The notes under the pieces: model-generated
The model's input: the letters and a program-made list of their open reading frames with translations, nothing else
Database searches by the model: none
What the model was told of the DNA's origin: nothing
Assembly (NCBI RefSeq): GCF_945952365.1
Contig: NZ_CAMFHX010000007.1
Coordinates: 38,240-102,239, forward strand
Source of the DNA: an uncultured Cetobacterium sp.
Lineage (GTDB): Bacteria; Fusobacteriota; Fusobacteriia; Fusobacteriales; Fusobacteriaceae
Length of the DNA stretch: 64,000 bases
Direction: 5' to 3'
Translations under genes and position numbers: made by a program
Part shown: positions 46,828 to 55,639 of the stretch, in pieces
Position numbering within the stretch: position 1 is the stretch's first letter
How the letters are laid out: the number at the start of each line of letters is the position of its first letter

Positions 46828-46853
46828 TTTATTTCCTCCTGAATATTTGATAT

Positions 46854-46891
46854 CTAGGCCAAGGTTTACGGGGCTTAATCGTAAATCCTAG
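46854..46891 (-). promoter_or_regulatory. Structured rpsO leader, candidate S15 autoregulatory RNA
   Basis: In the leader RNA, AGGATTTACG pairs with CGTAAACCT around a 9-base loop. An outer CTAGG can also pair with CCTAG, and the two pairings share bases, so they may switch. It lies about 30 bases before the rpsO start. Known S15 leaders use such competing folds; the exact class is not one I can name. Confidence 0.6.
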
Positions 46892-46905
46892 CAAAGATTA
46901 AAATT

Positions 46906-46934
46906 ATTATAACATAATTTCTATTTTTAGTAAA
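46906..46934 (-). promoter_or_regulatory. Promoter for rpsO
   Basis: On the minus strand, TTTACT (46929-46934) and TATAAT (46906-46911) are separated by 17 bases. It begins just after the ftsH stop, so rpsO is separate from the ftsH operon. Confidence 0.78.
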
Positions 46935-46951
46935 GTTAATTTTCTAGAGAG

Positions 46952-49117
46952 TTATCCTTGATAATCATCTAAAACAGATTGAGATGCTTTTTGTTTTAGC
47001 TCCTCTTTTAACTTTTCTTCTTCCTCTTTTAAATCCACAATTTTTTCTTCAATACTATTTTCCTGCTCTAATCTTTCAACAGTTTTTCCTGCTAACATCT
47101 GATCTAACTCTTCACCATTTATTGTTTCTAATCTTAAAAGAGCTTGAGTTATATTTTCTAATGTCTCTCTATTTTCTGTTAAAATCTCTTTAGCTTTAGA
47201 ATAAGCTGTAGAAACTAATCTTCTGATCTCATCATCTATCTCTTTTGATGTTGTTTCTCCATAAAGCTTTTGTTGGAACATATCTCCTTCACGTGTCGCA
47301 TCTAACATTATTGGTCCAAACTTATCACTCATTCCATACTTTGTTACCATAGCATGAGCTATTGCTGTTGCTCTTTCAATATCGTTACTTGCTCCTGTTG
47401 TTATATCACCAAATACAATCTCTTCTGCTGCTCTTCCACCCAATAAAGTTACAAGCTCAGATAAAAATTCATTTTTTGATTTTAGATATCTATCTTCTGT
47501 TGGTAGTGTCATAGTATAACCTAAAGCTGCCATTCCTCTTGGAATAATTGTCACTTTATGAACTGGTTCTGTGTTTGGCGATAATCTTTGAGTCATCGCA
47601 TGTCCTACCTCATGGTAAGCTACAATAATTCTTTCTTTTTGTACTGCCATTCTTGATTTTCTTTCAGGACCAATAGTAACTTTCTCAGAAGCCTCTTCTA
47701 AATCAGCCATATTTATCTCTGATCTTCCGGCTCTTGCAGCTAAAATTGCAGCTTCATTAAGCATATTTGCTATATCTGCACCTACGAATCCAGGTGTTTT
47801 TCTTGCTATTATCTCAAAATCTACATCCGAGGCAAACTTTTTATTTCTAGAATGAACCTTTAAAATTGCTTCTCTTCCTTTGATATCTGGTCTATCCACT
47901 ACAACTTGTCTGTCAAACCTTCCAGGTCTCATTAAAGCTTTATCTAAAATCTCTGGTCTATTTGTTGCTGCTAAAACAATAATTGTTTCTTCAGTTCCAA
48001 ATCCATCCATCTCTACTAGAAGTTGGTTAAGAGTTTGTTCTCTCTCGTCGTTTCCTCCGCCTTGACCACTTCCTCTTTTTCTACCTACAGCATCAATCTC
48101 ATCTATAAAAATTATACAAGGTGAATTTTTTCTAGCTTTCGAGAATAAATCTCTTACTCTTGAAGCTCCTACACCTACGAACATCTCTACGAATTCTGAT
48201 CCTGACATACTGAAGAATGGAACTCCAGCTTCTCCTGCAACAGCTTTTGCCAATAGTGTTTTACCTGTTCCAGGTGACCCTAGTAAAAGAACTCCCTTAG
48301 GAATTTTAGCCCCTAAATTTTTAAACTTATCCGGCTCTTTTAAAAATTGAACTACCTCTTCTAACTCTACCTTCGCTTCATCTATTCCAGCAACATCCGC
48401 AAAAGTTACTTGAGATACATTCTCTCCATTCTCTTTAGCTTTAGATTTCCCCATATTGAAAACTTGAGGTCCTCCACCTCCACCTTTATTCATTTTATTA
48501 AGCATAAATATCCAGATTCCAATCAGTAATAACATAGGGAACCAAGATGCTAACATGTTTAATAGGAATGGTAACTCTTGTGGTGGTAATGACTCTATTT
48601 TTACAGTTTTACTATCAATTAGGTTTACAAGTTGTGCATCTCCACCTAATCTATCTGTTATCATTCTAGCTTTTACTGCTGTCGTATCTTTTTCTGAAGT
48701 ATATCCATAAACATATCCTTCTCTCTCATCTACTCTAACAAGCTTATCATCTTTTAATTCTTTTATAAAGTCTGTATAACTAATAGTCTTTACATTTGAA
48801 GAATCTGACTTAGAGAACATCGTTGGAAGCGATAAAATTATAGTCACTATAAATAATAACATAACAAAACCTTTTAGATTGAATTTCCCACCAATCTCTC
48901 TTGATTCGTTTGAATCTTTTTCTTGTTTAGTTTTATCTATTCCCTCTTTTAACTTCTCTTTAATCTTTCTTTTTCTCTCTTCTAATTGGCTTTTCTCTTC
49001 CTCTTCTTTAGCCTCTTTCTCTTTTTTAGCTTCATCATCATGCACGTCATCTTTTTTTGGCTCCTCTTCAATGAAGTTATGCAATGCCATTTTTTCATTA
49101 TCTTCTCTATTCTTCAT
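46952..49117 (-). CDS. ftsH: ATP-dependent zinc metalloprotease FtsH
   Basis: A 721-residue membrane AAA+ protease. The first 80 residues are an unusually long, highly charged Lys/Glu-rich extension before TM1 (about 82-102). TM2 is near 190-208. The AAA domain has Walker A GSPGTGKT near 279, Walker [10 protein letters not shown] and the second region of homology. The protease site is HEVGH near 503. A C-terminal coiled tail ends the protein. AAGGAGG precedes the ATG, which overlaps the tilS stop by 11 bases. It degrades membrane and regulatory proteins. Confidence 0.96.
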   Translation of the reverse strand: MKNREDNEKMALHNFIEEEPKKDDVHDDEAKKEKEAKEEEEKSQLEERKRKIKEKLKEGIDKTKQEKDSNESREIGGKFNLKGFVMLLFIVTIILSLPTMFSKSDSSNVKTISYTDFIKELKDDKLVRVDEREGYVYGYTSEKDTTAVKARMITDRLGGDAQLVNLIDSKTVKIESLPPQELPFLLNMLASWFPMLLLIGIWIFMLNKMNKGGGGGPQVFNMGKSKAKENGENVSQVTFADVAGIDEAKVELEEVVQFLKEPDKFKNLGAKIPKGVLLLGSPGTGKTLLAKAVAGEAGVPFFSMSGSEFVEMFVGVGASRVRDLFSKARKNSPCIIFIDEIDAVGRKRGSGQGGGNDEREQTLNQLLVEMDGFGTEETIIVLAATNRPEILDKALMRPGRFDRQVVVDRPDIKGREAILKVHSRNKKFASDVDFEIIARKTPGFVGADIANMLNEAAILAARAGRSEINMADLEEASEKVTIGPERKSRMAVQKERIIVAYHEVGHAMTQRLSPNTEPVHKVTIIPRGMAALGYTMTLPTEDRYLKSKNEFLSELVTLLGGRAAEEIVFGDITTGASNDIERATAIAHAMVTKYGMSDKFGPIMLDATREGDMFQQKLYGETTSKEIDDEIRRLVSTAYSKAKEILTENRETLENITQALLRLETINGEELDQMLAGKTVERLEQENSIEEKIVDLKEEEEKLKEELKQKASQSVLDDYQG

Positions 49118-50447
49118 CTTGCCTCCTTATGATTAGCTTAATTCCTTTTTCATTTTTTTCACATTTAAAGTTTTCGCTTTTTTTTACTCCTGCAATCCAA
49201 ACAATCTCATTCTCTTTAACTATCAATGGGATTGTACCCCTAATCTCCTTTGGAATTTTCTCATTTATCAGTATATCTTTTACTTTTTTATAAGAACTCA
49301 TTCCTAAAGGTTTTATTCTATCCCCATCCTTTCGACATCTAATCTCTACAATGTCACCTATTTTTAAATTTGTTAAAAATTCATTTTTACCAAAACTTTT
49401 TTGATCCTCAACTGTTTCTAAAATATAGTCATTAACTTTTATTTTAAACGGTATCTTTTGTAGTAGGTCAATATTTATACTTTCAAATTTATCTATATTT
49501 TCCTTCTCTATCCAGATATTTTTATATTCTTTCTTTAAAATAAAGTTCTTTTCTAAGTGTATATTTTTGCTTCCTGAACTTTGAAATAATTTTATAACAT
49601 TTATTATTTTTTCTCTAGATGATTCTAGTGAAAACTCTTTAAAGTATTCATTTATTATTTTTCTCTGGATATAATCCTCCTCTTTCAGGATTAAGTCAAT
49701 ATTTAAAACAACTTTTTCATTTTTTAAAACTTTATATTTCTTTAAATCTATTTTCAAAATTTCATTTACTTCTTTTATCTCTTCAATTAGATTATGTACT
49801 TTATCTTTAAAGTTAGTATTATATCTCTCCTCTATAAAAGGTATCAAATCTAATCTAATACTATTTCTAGTAAAATCATTTTCAAAATTTGTTTCATCCA
49901 CTCTATACTCTATTTTATTCACATCTAAATAGTTTAAAATTTGACTTTTATACGTCTCATTAATAGGTCTAATTATATTTTCTCTATTTTGAATTCCTTC
50001 TAATCCTTCTAAAGATGAGCCTCTAATAAGCCTGAATAAAAAGTTTTCGATTTGGTCATCTAAATTGTGAGCTACTGCAATCTTATTACCATTTGTTTTT
50101 TCTAAAACCTCAGAAAAAAATTCGTATCGTATTATTCTTCCTGCTTCTTCTAAGCCAATTCCTTTTTCTTTAGCAATCTCTTCCATAGAAGCTTTTTTTA
50201 TAAAAACTGGTATTCCTATTTTTTCACCACTTAAAAGACTAAACTCTTCATCTCCATCTGAATTTTTCCCTCTAAAAAGATGATTAATATGAGCTAATAC
50301 AAATTCAAAATTAAGCTCTTTTTTTAACTTTTTTAAAACTTCTAATAAAAATACTGAATCTGGTCCTCCTGAGAAACCAAGAACAATTTTATCTCCGTTT
50401 TCTATCAAATTTTCACTTTTTATTTTTTTTAAAATCTTTTCTAACAT
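49107..50447 (-). CDS. tilS: tRNA(Ile)-lysidine synthetase
   Basis: A 446-residue PP-loop enzyme that converts C34 of the tRNA-Ile CAU anticodon to lysidine. The ATP motif GFSGGPDSV is near residue 25; HNLDDQIENFLFRLIRGSSLEGL and the C-terminal substrate domain (from about 330) are typical. The tilS-ftsH order is widely conserved. Start codon overlaps no other gene; an RBS lies within the T-rich gap before it. Confidence 0.94.
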   Translation of the reverse strand: MLEKILKKIKSENLIENGDKIVLGFSGGPDSVFLLEVLKKLKKELNFEFVLAHINHLFRGKNSDGDEEFSLLSGEKIGIPVFIKKASMEEIAKEKGIGLEEAGRIIRYEFFSEVLEKTNGNKIAVAHNLDDQIENFLFRLIRGSSLEGLEGIQNRENIIRPINETYKSQILNYLDVNKIEYRVDETNFENDFTRNSIRLDLIPFIEERYNTNFKDKVHNLIEEIKEVNEILKIDLKKYKVLKNEKVVLNIDLILKEEDYIQRKIINEYFKEFSLESSREKIINVIKLFQSSGSKNIHLEKNFILKKEYKNIWIEKENIDKFESINIDLLQKIPFKIKVNDYILETVEDQKSFGKNEFLTNLKIGDIVEIRCRKDGDRIKPLGMSSYKKVKDILINEKIPKEIRGTIPLIVKENEIVWIAGVKKSENFKCEKNEKGIKLIIRRQDEE

Positions 50448-50525
50448 AGCTTTATCCTTTGTGACAGCATTTTATAGAATTATACCATATAGAGAATCTT
50501 TTTCAAAACCTTTTCCCTCTTATTT

Positions 50526-52184
50526 TTATCTAAAAGTTTCAAGTTTTGGTTTTTTATTTGAATAATTGAAAAAGATTTCAACCGTATCTTTTTTATGATT
50601 TAAAACATCATATTCAAATTTCTCAAACTCTGTTTTTTTATACGCTTCTCTTGTTGATGTAAAATTCTTTTCTATAACAATCTCATTATATTTATCTTTA
50701 TCTTTTTTAGAAATAAACCACTCTGGATACGCACCTGGCTTTCCTAAAAGTAGATAATCTAACTTTAAGTACTCAATAAAAATATCTTTTCCTATAAAGT
50801 TTTTTTCCTCATAGAACTTCACTAGATGATTGAAGATAGCTACTATCTTATGACCAACACCTAAAAGTTCATTTTTTTCATAGTATTCTGCAATCTCTTC
50901 AAAGAAAGTGAACGCTCTATTATAGTGATTATCAATTATATACTTTACAGAGTTTTTAAACTTTTCAGAATTGTAGTAATAATCTAACATTTTTTCAAGA
51001 TTTTTAAGTTTTACTAACTCACTATAATCTATAAAGCAATTTGATAATATCTCATAAGGTGGAAACTCCATATATTTATAATCATATTCCTCAATCTCTT
51101 TTGAAATTTTTGTTCCATTTAATATTTTTAAGAATCCTAATTGAATCATTTCAGCATCTAACTCATAAACATAATCGAAAGAATCCTTAAATGTTTCATA
51201 TGTATCATGAGGAAGTCCTGCAATTAGATCCACATGCAAATGAACATTTTTCGAAATCGCTTTGATATTATATCTCAATCTTTCAAGAAGATTTCTTCTA
51301 TTGATGCTATTCATAGTTTCTTTATTGATACTTTGAACTCCAATCTCAAATTGGAAATATCCCTCTGGAACCTTTTTTAAAAATTCAATAATTTCATCAT
51401 CAAATATATTTGCATTTATTTCAAAGTGGAATGTTACATTTTCTTTATAGTTTTCTAATAAAAACTCCCAAATTCCTAAATATCTATCTTTTCTCAAATT
51501 ATAAGTTCTATCTACAAATTTAACTAACTCAACTCCTGAATCTAAGAATTTTTTTAAATCACTTTTAACTCTTTCTAAAGACCAGTATCTAACACCCTTA
51601 TCAATAGAAGATAAACAATATGAACAACTAAAAGGACATCCTCTACTTGACTCATAGTAAAGTATCTTTATATTCTCTTTCAGCTCCTCCTCTGTATAAG
51701 GAAATGGAATTACATCTAAATTCTCTATTGGAAACTCATCACCTAGATATGTAAACTCATCATTTACTAATGCAGCAACTCCTCTTTGCATCTTGTTCTC
51801 TGAAGTTAAAAAGTTATGAAGTACTTTTTCTCCCTCTCCAACAAGAACGTAATCTATCGCTTTATTTTCTCTCAGTGACTCTTCTGCATTATAACTTACT
51901 TCTGGTCCTCCAAGAGTTATTACTATATTTGGCCTAACTTTTTTTAACTCTTTAATAACTCTAAAAACATACTCTTTATTCCAAATATACGTTGAGAATA
52001 TATAATGATCTGCATTTAAGTTAAATAAATCTGTTATTATACTGTGAACTTGATTATTTATATTACTTTCATAAAGTTCAATTCTTAAATCACTATATTT
52101 TTCTACATAACTTTTTAAATATCTAATTGCTAAATTCGTATGTATAAATTGACTATTTATACCCACTAAAACTATCTTATTCAT
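50526..52184 (-). CDS. B12-binding-domain radical SAM protein (DUF4080 type)
   Basis: A 552-residue class B-like radical SAM protein. The N-terminal 130 residues resemble a cobalamin-binding fold (LGGPEVSYNAEE region). The radical SAM motif is CPFSCSYC near residue 180. The C-terminal 170 residues match the DUF4080 region and are rich in Tyr/Phe/Lys. The DxHxxG-type cobalamin His is not clear, so B12 binding is uncertain. Substrate is unknown. It lies 10 bases after mltG and may share that transcript; the tilS start is 78 bases beyond. Confidence 0.85.
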   Translation of the reverse strand: MNKIVLVGINSQFIHTNLAIRYLKSYVEKYSDLRIELYESNINNQVHSIITDLFNLNADHYIFSTYIWNKEYVFRVIKELKKVRPNIVITLGGPEVSYNAEESLRENKAIDYVLVGEGEKVLHNFLTSENKMQRGVAALVNDEFTYLGDEFPIENLDVIPFPYTEEELKENIKILYYESSRGCPFSCSYCLSSIDKGVRYWSLERVKSDLKKFLDSGVELVKFVDRTYNLRKDRYLGIWEFLLENYKENVTFHFEINANIFDDEIIEFLKKVPEGYFQFEIGVQSINKETMNSINRRNLLERLRYNIKAISKNVHLHVDLIAGLPHDTYETFKDSFDYVYELDAEMIQLGFLKILNGTKISKEIEEYDYKYMEFPPYEILSNCFIDYSELVKLKNLEKMLDYYYNSEKFKNSVKYIIDNHYNRAFTFFEEIAEYYEKNELLGVGHKIVAIFNHLVKFYEEKNFIGKDIFIEYLKLDYLLLGKPGAYPEWFISKKDKDKYNEIVIEKNFTSTREAYKKTEFEKFEYDVLNHKKDTVEIFFNYSNKKPKLETFR

Positions 52185-52193
52185 AATTTTCTC

Positions 52194-53147
52194 CTATTTA
52201 TTTTTCTTTTGAACCTCTAAATGTTCTTTATATGTTTTTGTAAATGTATGTTTCCCTGTACTTGTAACAACAAAAAATAGATAATCTGTTTTTGCAGGAT
52301 TTATTGCTGCCATCACAGAACTATAATCTGGATTTGAAATTGGACCTGGTGGTAATCCTCTATACATATAGGTATTGTAAGGCGAATCTATTTTTAAATC
52401 CTTATAATACATTCTTCTTTTAGAGTAATCATACAGATAATTCACTGTAGCATCTGATCCCAACTTCATCCCTTTTTTTAAACGATTATAAAAAACTGAA
52501 GACATCAGAGGTTTTTCATCTTTTAGCTGTGCTTCTCTTTCAATTATTGAAGCCATAATCAATTTTTCATAGAAATCTTTTTTATCTGGATAGTTCTCAG
52601 CTGGAAATATTTTTAAAAACTGACCCAACATCGCTTTTACCAACTCAGTTTCATTTGTATCCACAGATAAATAGTATGTTTCAGGATATAAATATCCTTC
52701 AAAGTTTCCATTTGGTGTCAAATATGGAAAATCCTTTACACCTTCTAAAGCTTTTTTCAATCCCTCTTCTGTGCCTATCCCTCTTTCTTTTATTAGATTT
52801 CCAATCTCTTTTATTGAATATCCTTCTGGAATAGTCAGTATAGTATACTTCACTCTGCCCTCTTCCATCATTTGTAAAATTTCTCTATACGAGTACTTAC
52901 CATTTAATTCATAAAATCCCGCTTTTATATTTTTACCTGAATTTTTTTCATATTTTAAAAATATTTTAAAAAAAATAGAATCTGCCATACCTATCTGTTT
53001 AAAAGCGCTATTCAAACTAGTTCCAGGTCTAATATTTACTGCAATATTATAATCTCTTTTTCCATCAACTTTTAATGAATAAAATTTAAATACAGAAAAA
53101 ACTCCTGTTAAAATAATTAATAAAAAAATTAAAAACTTTTTCTTCAT
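52194..53147 (-). CDS. mltG: Endolytic murein transglycosylase MltG
   Basis: A 317-residue YceG-family enzyme with one N-terminal TM (3-22). The catalytic segment ASIIEREAQ near 193 carries the active-site Glu; YNRLKKGMKLGSDATVNY and GLPPGPISNPDYSSVMAAINP follow. It cleaves nascent peptidoglycan glycan strands and ends their polymerisation at the inner membrane. It begins after the deaD terminator, with a GGGAGAG RBS. Confidence 0.94.
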   Translation of the reverse strand: MKKKFLIFLLIILTGVFSVFKFYSLKVDGKRDYNIAVNIRPGTSLNSAFKQIGMADSIFFKIFLKYEKNSGKNIKAGFYELNGKYSYREILQMMEEGRVKYTILTIPEGYSIKEIGNLIKERGIGTEEGLKKALEGVKDFPYLTPNGNFEGYLYPETYYLSVDTNETELVKAMLGQFLKIFPAENYPDKKDFYEKLIMASIIEREAQLKDEKPLMSSVFYNRLKKGMKLGSDATVNYLYDYSKRRMYYKDLKIDSPYNTYMYRGLPPGPISNPDYSSVMAAINPAKTDYLFFVVTSTGKHTFTKTYKEHLEVQKKNK

Positions 53148-53170
53148 AACACTCTCCCAATTTTATGCTG

Positions 53171-53212
53171 AAAAAAGCTGCACCTTGGTCTCCCTAGTTA
53201 CAGCTTTTTTTT
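53171..53212 (-). terminator. deaD terminator with GNRA-capped hairpin
   Basis: On the minus strand a 10-bp outer stem (AAAAGCTGTA / TGCAGCTTTT, with one G-T pair) is followed by a one-base mismatch and an inner stem CTAGG / CCAAG closed by a GAGA tetraloop, then a T run. Confidence 0.82.
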
Positions 53213-53223
53213 AATCTATTTAA

Positions 53224-54810
53224 TTATCTTTTAGATTGCTTTGCTTTTTCGATTAAAGGCTTTCTTCCTTTTCTATCTTTTTGGAATACATCTACAATTG
53301 TTTCAGCTTCAACAAATGGTACTGAAACGAATGAGAAGTTCTCATAAATTTCTACACCTTTTAATTTTGATTCGTGTACTTTAGATTTCTTAGAGATTAA
53401 ATCAACTAATTTTCTTGGAGTCATTTTATCTTTCTTTCCAAGAGCGATGAATAATCTTGTTTTACCTGTTTTATCGATAGAAACACTTTCGATATCAGAG
53501 TAGTTAGTCTCTTCTAATTCCTCTTCGTAACAGTTCTTTAAGATTGCTGCAATTATTTCAATTGGAGTAGCTTCTTGGTTTAATAACTCTTTTGCCATAT
53601 CGTGGTAAGACTCAGCGTCTCCATTTGATATTAAGTTAGTAACGTTATCGAATAATCTAGTTTTCTTAGCTAAGATTACATCTTTAACTCCTGGAACTTG
53701 CTCTTTTTTAATTTCAGTTTTTGTTATTCTTTGAATTTGAAGTAGTTTTCTGTACTCAGAAGGAGTAATGAACGTTATAGCTGTTCCTTGCTTTCCTGCT
53801 CTTCCAGTTCTTCCGATTCTATGAACATAACTTTCTGCTTCTTGTGGTATTGCGTAGTTGATTACATGAGTAAGGTCATTTACGTCAATTCCTCTTGCAG
53901 CAACGTCAGTTGCTATTAGAATGTTTAAGTTTTTGTTTTTAAATCTCTTTAAAGTAACTTCTCTATGATTTTGACTGATATCTCCATGAAGACCTTCAAC
54001 GTCGTATCCTCTATCTTGAAGTTTTCCAACTAATTCATTAACGTCGTTTTTAGTTCTACAGAAAACAATTCCATAGAAGTCAGCTTCGATATCAACTATT
54101 CTACATAAAGCTTCAAACTTATCTCTCTCTTTTACTTCGAAATATATTTGCTCAGTTAAGTTTGTAGTTAATTCCTTTTTCTTAACAGCTAATACTTCAT
54201 GATCTCCCATGTGAGATTTAGCTATTTTTAAGATTTCTGCTGGCATTGTAGCAGAGAAGAATAACATTCTTTTATCTTCGTTAGTTTGAGTTAAGATTTG
54301 CTCAATATCTTCTACGAATCCCATGTTTAACATTTCATCAGCTTCATCTAATATGAAGTAATCAATGTTATTTAATTTTAAAACTTGTCTGTTCATTAAA
54401 TCCATAACTCTTCCTGGAGTTCCAACAACGATATCAACACCTCTGTTAAGTTGTCTCTTTTGTTGCTCTAATGATTGTCCTCCATAAACTGGAATTATCT
54501 TTAGTCTTCTTCCGTGTGCAAGCGAGTTCATCTCCTCAGCAACTTGAACTGCTAACTCTCTAGTTGGAGCTAAGATTATAGCTTGTACATGACCTGTACT
54601 CTTCTCAATTTTCTCTAAAATAGGTAATGAGAATGCAGCTGTCTTTCCTGTTCCTGTTTGAGCTTGTCCGATTATATCCTTATCTCCATTTAATAATGCA
54701 GGTATAGTTAATGCTTGTATTGGGCTTGGTCTTTCGAACCCTTTTTCTTCTAAAGGTTTTAACGTTTTTTCAGTTAAACCTAAATCTTTAAATGTTAATA
54801 TACTTTCCAT
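53224..54810 (-). CDS. deaD: DEAD-box RNA helicase (DeaD/CshA-like)
   Basis: A 528-residue helicase. RecA-like domain 1 has the Q motif FERPSPIQ, Walker A AQTGTGKT, DEADEM and SAT; domain 2 has HRIGRTGRAG. The C-terminal part (about 440-520) resembles the DbpA/DeaD RNA-binding module. It acts in ribosome assembly and mRNA turnover, often at low temperature. I start at 54810, where AAGGAAG is upstream; the frame from 54843 adds 11 residues without RBS. A TATAAT lies about 40-50 bases before this start with no clear -35. Confidence 0.94.
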   Translation of the reverse strand: MESILTFKDLGLTEKTLKPLEEKGFERPSPIQALTIPALLNGDKDIIGQAQTGTGKTAAFSLPILEKIEKSTGHVQAIILAPTRELAVQVAEEMNSLAHGRRLKIIPVYGGQSLEQQKRQLNRGVDIVVGTPGRVMDLMNRQVLKLNNIDYFILDEADEMLNMGFVEDIEQILTQTNEDKRMLFFSATMPAEILKIAKSHMGDHEVLAVKKKELTTNLTEQIYFEVKERDKFEALCRIVDIEADFYGIVFCRTKNDVNELVGKLQDRGYDVEGLHGDISQNHREVTLKRFKNKNLNILIATDVAARGIDVNDLTHVINYAIPQEAESYVHRIGRTGRAGKQGTAITFITPSEYRKLLQIQRITKTEIKKEQVPGVKDVILAKKTRLFDNVTNLISNGDAESYHDMAKELLNQEATPIEIIAAILKNCYEEELEETNYSDIESVSIDKTGKTRLFIALGKKDKMTPRKLVDLISKKSKVHESKLKGVEIYENFSFVSVPFVEAETIVDVFQKDRKGRKPLIEKAKQSKR

Positions 54811-55019
54811 ATTCACTTCCTTAATATTTTTATATTCATTCATTAGATTATAACATACATTTATAATTTTGTGTACTTTTTTTATCTTTTTATTTCTTAT
54901 TTGTGAGTTGTTTTTTTACATGTTCTTATTCTGTAAGAATTTTTACTATTTTAAGATATTGATTTTTTTTAAAAAATGTAGTAAATAGAGTATTAATAAT
55001 ATTTTACAGGAGGCTTTTT

Positions 55020-55415
55020 ATGATTATTGATAGAAAAAATGCAAAAAGAACTGTTATCTATATTAATGATTCTCAAAAAAATAATCTTCAAAACTTTTTA
55101 CACTCTATCGGATTCCACTATTATACTATTCAATCTAAGCTTGAAGGTAGCTGGGAACATGGAATCAGACATTTAAATAATCATGTTTGGCCTGGTTCAG
55201 AAGCTGTTTTTCATTTAATTGTTTCTGGTACAAAAGTCGATTTACTACTACAAAAATTAAAAAGTTTTAGAATGGGTTTACCTGATAATGTCGTTATGGC
55301 AGTTCTTGTTTGTCCGTTAGATGACTTTATTTACAATATGATGACTGTAGATATAGAACCTGATTCGTCAACTGATAAAGTTCACTGGTTAAAAGAAGAT
55401 AATGAAAAAGTTTAA
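55020..55415 (+). CDS. PII-like small protein (PG0541-like)
   Basis: A 131-residue soluble protein with alternating strands and helices. The central segment GSWEHGIRHLNNHVWPGSEAV and following LIVSGTKVDLLLQKLKSF recall PG0541-type PII-like proteins found beside transporters. The RBS is ACAGGAGG. No transporter on the same strand is adjacent; the convergent iron uptake genes are the nearest. No T-loop is visible. The family assignment is tentative and function unknown. Confidence 0.55.
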   Translation: MIIDRKNAKRTVIYINDSQKNNLQNFLHSIGFHYYTIQSKLEGSWEHGIRHLNNHVWPGSEAVFHLIVSGTKVDLLLQKLKSFRMGLPDNVVMAVLVCPLDDFIYNMMTVDIEPDSSTDKVHWLKEDNEKV

Positions 55416-55426
55416 TTGAAAAATTG

Positions 55427-55467
55427 AAAAGGAGCTGCTATTTTAGTAATAAGCAACTCCTTTTTTA
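55427..55467. terminator. Bidirectional terminator
   Basis: AAAAGGAG pairs with CTCCTTTT, with an inner TGCT/AGCA pairing and an 11-12-base loop, then a T run. It ends at the stop codon of the small minus-strand gene. Confidence 0.78.
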
Positions 55468-55617
55468 TTAATGTTTACATTTATCTTTTATGCTGCAACT
55501 TCCATTCTTTGATTTTGAACAGTTACAACCACTCTCACCTTTAAACATCTTATATAAACTCTTTAAAGCTATTGCTCCAATAACAATAACTATTCCAACT
55601 AAAATTAATGTTTTCAT
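55468..55617 (-). CDS. FeoB-associated Cys-rich membrane protein
   Basis: This 49-residue gene is too short for most ORF lists. It encodes an N-terminal TM helix (MKTLILVGIVIVIGAIALKS) and a Cys-rich tail with CNCSKSKNGSCS and KDKCKH, the pattern of FeoB-associated Cys-rich proteins. The ATG at 55617 has AAGGAGG upstream and lies 23 bases after feoB. It probably helps FeoB, perhaps in the role FeoC has elsewhere; that is inference from position and family. Confidence 0.85.
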   Translation of the reverse strand: MKTLILVGIVIVIGAIALKSLYKMFKGESGCNCSKSKNGSCSIKDKCKH

Positions 55618-55639
55618 TTTTCCTCCTTATTATAGAGAA

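Noticed and set aside
53171..53212. A T-box or riboswitch before mltG
   Set aside because: It is a single GNRA-capped hairpin with a T run after deaD, too short for a switch; it is best read as a terminator.
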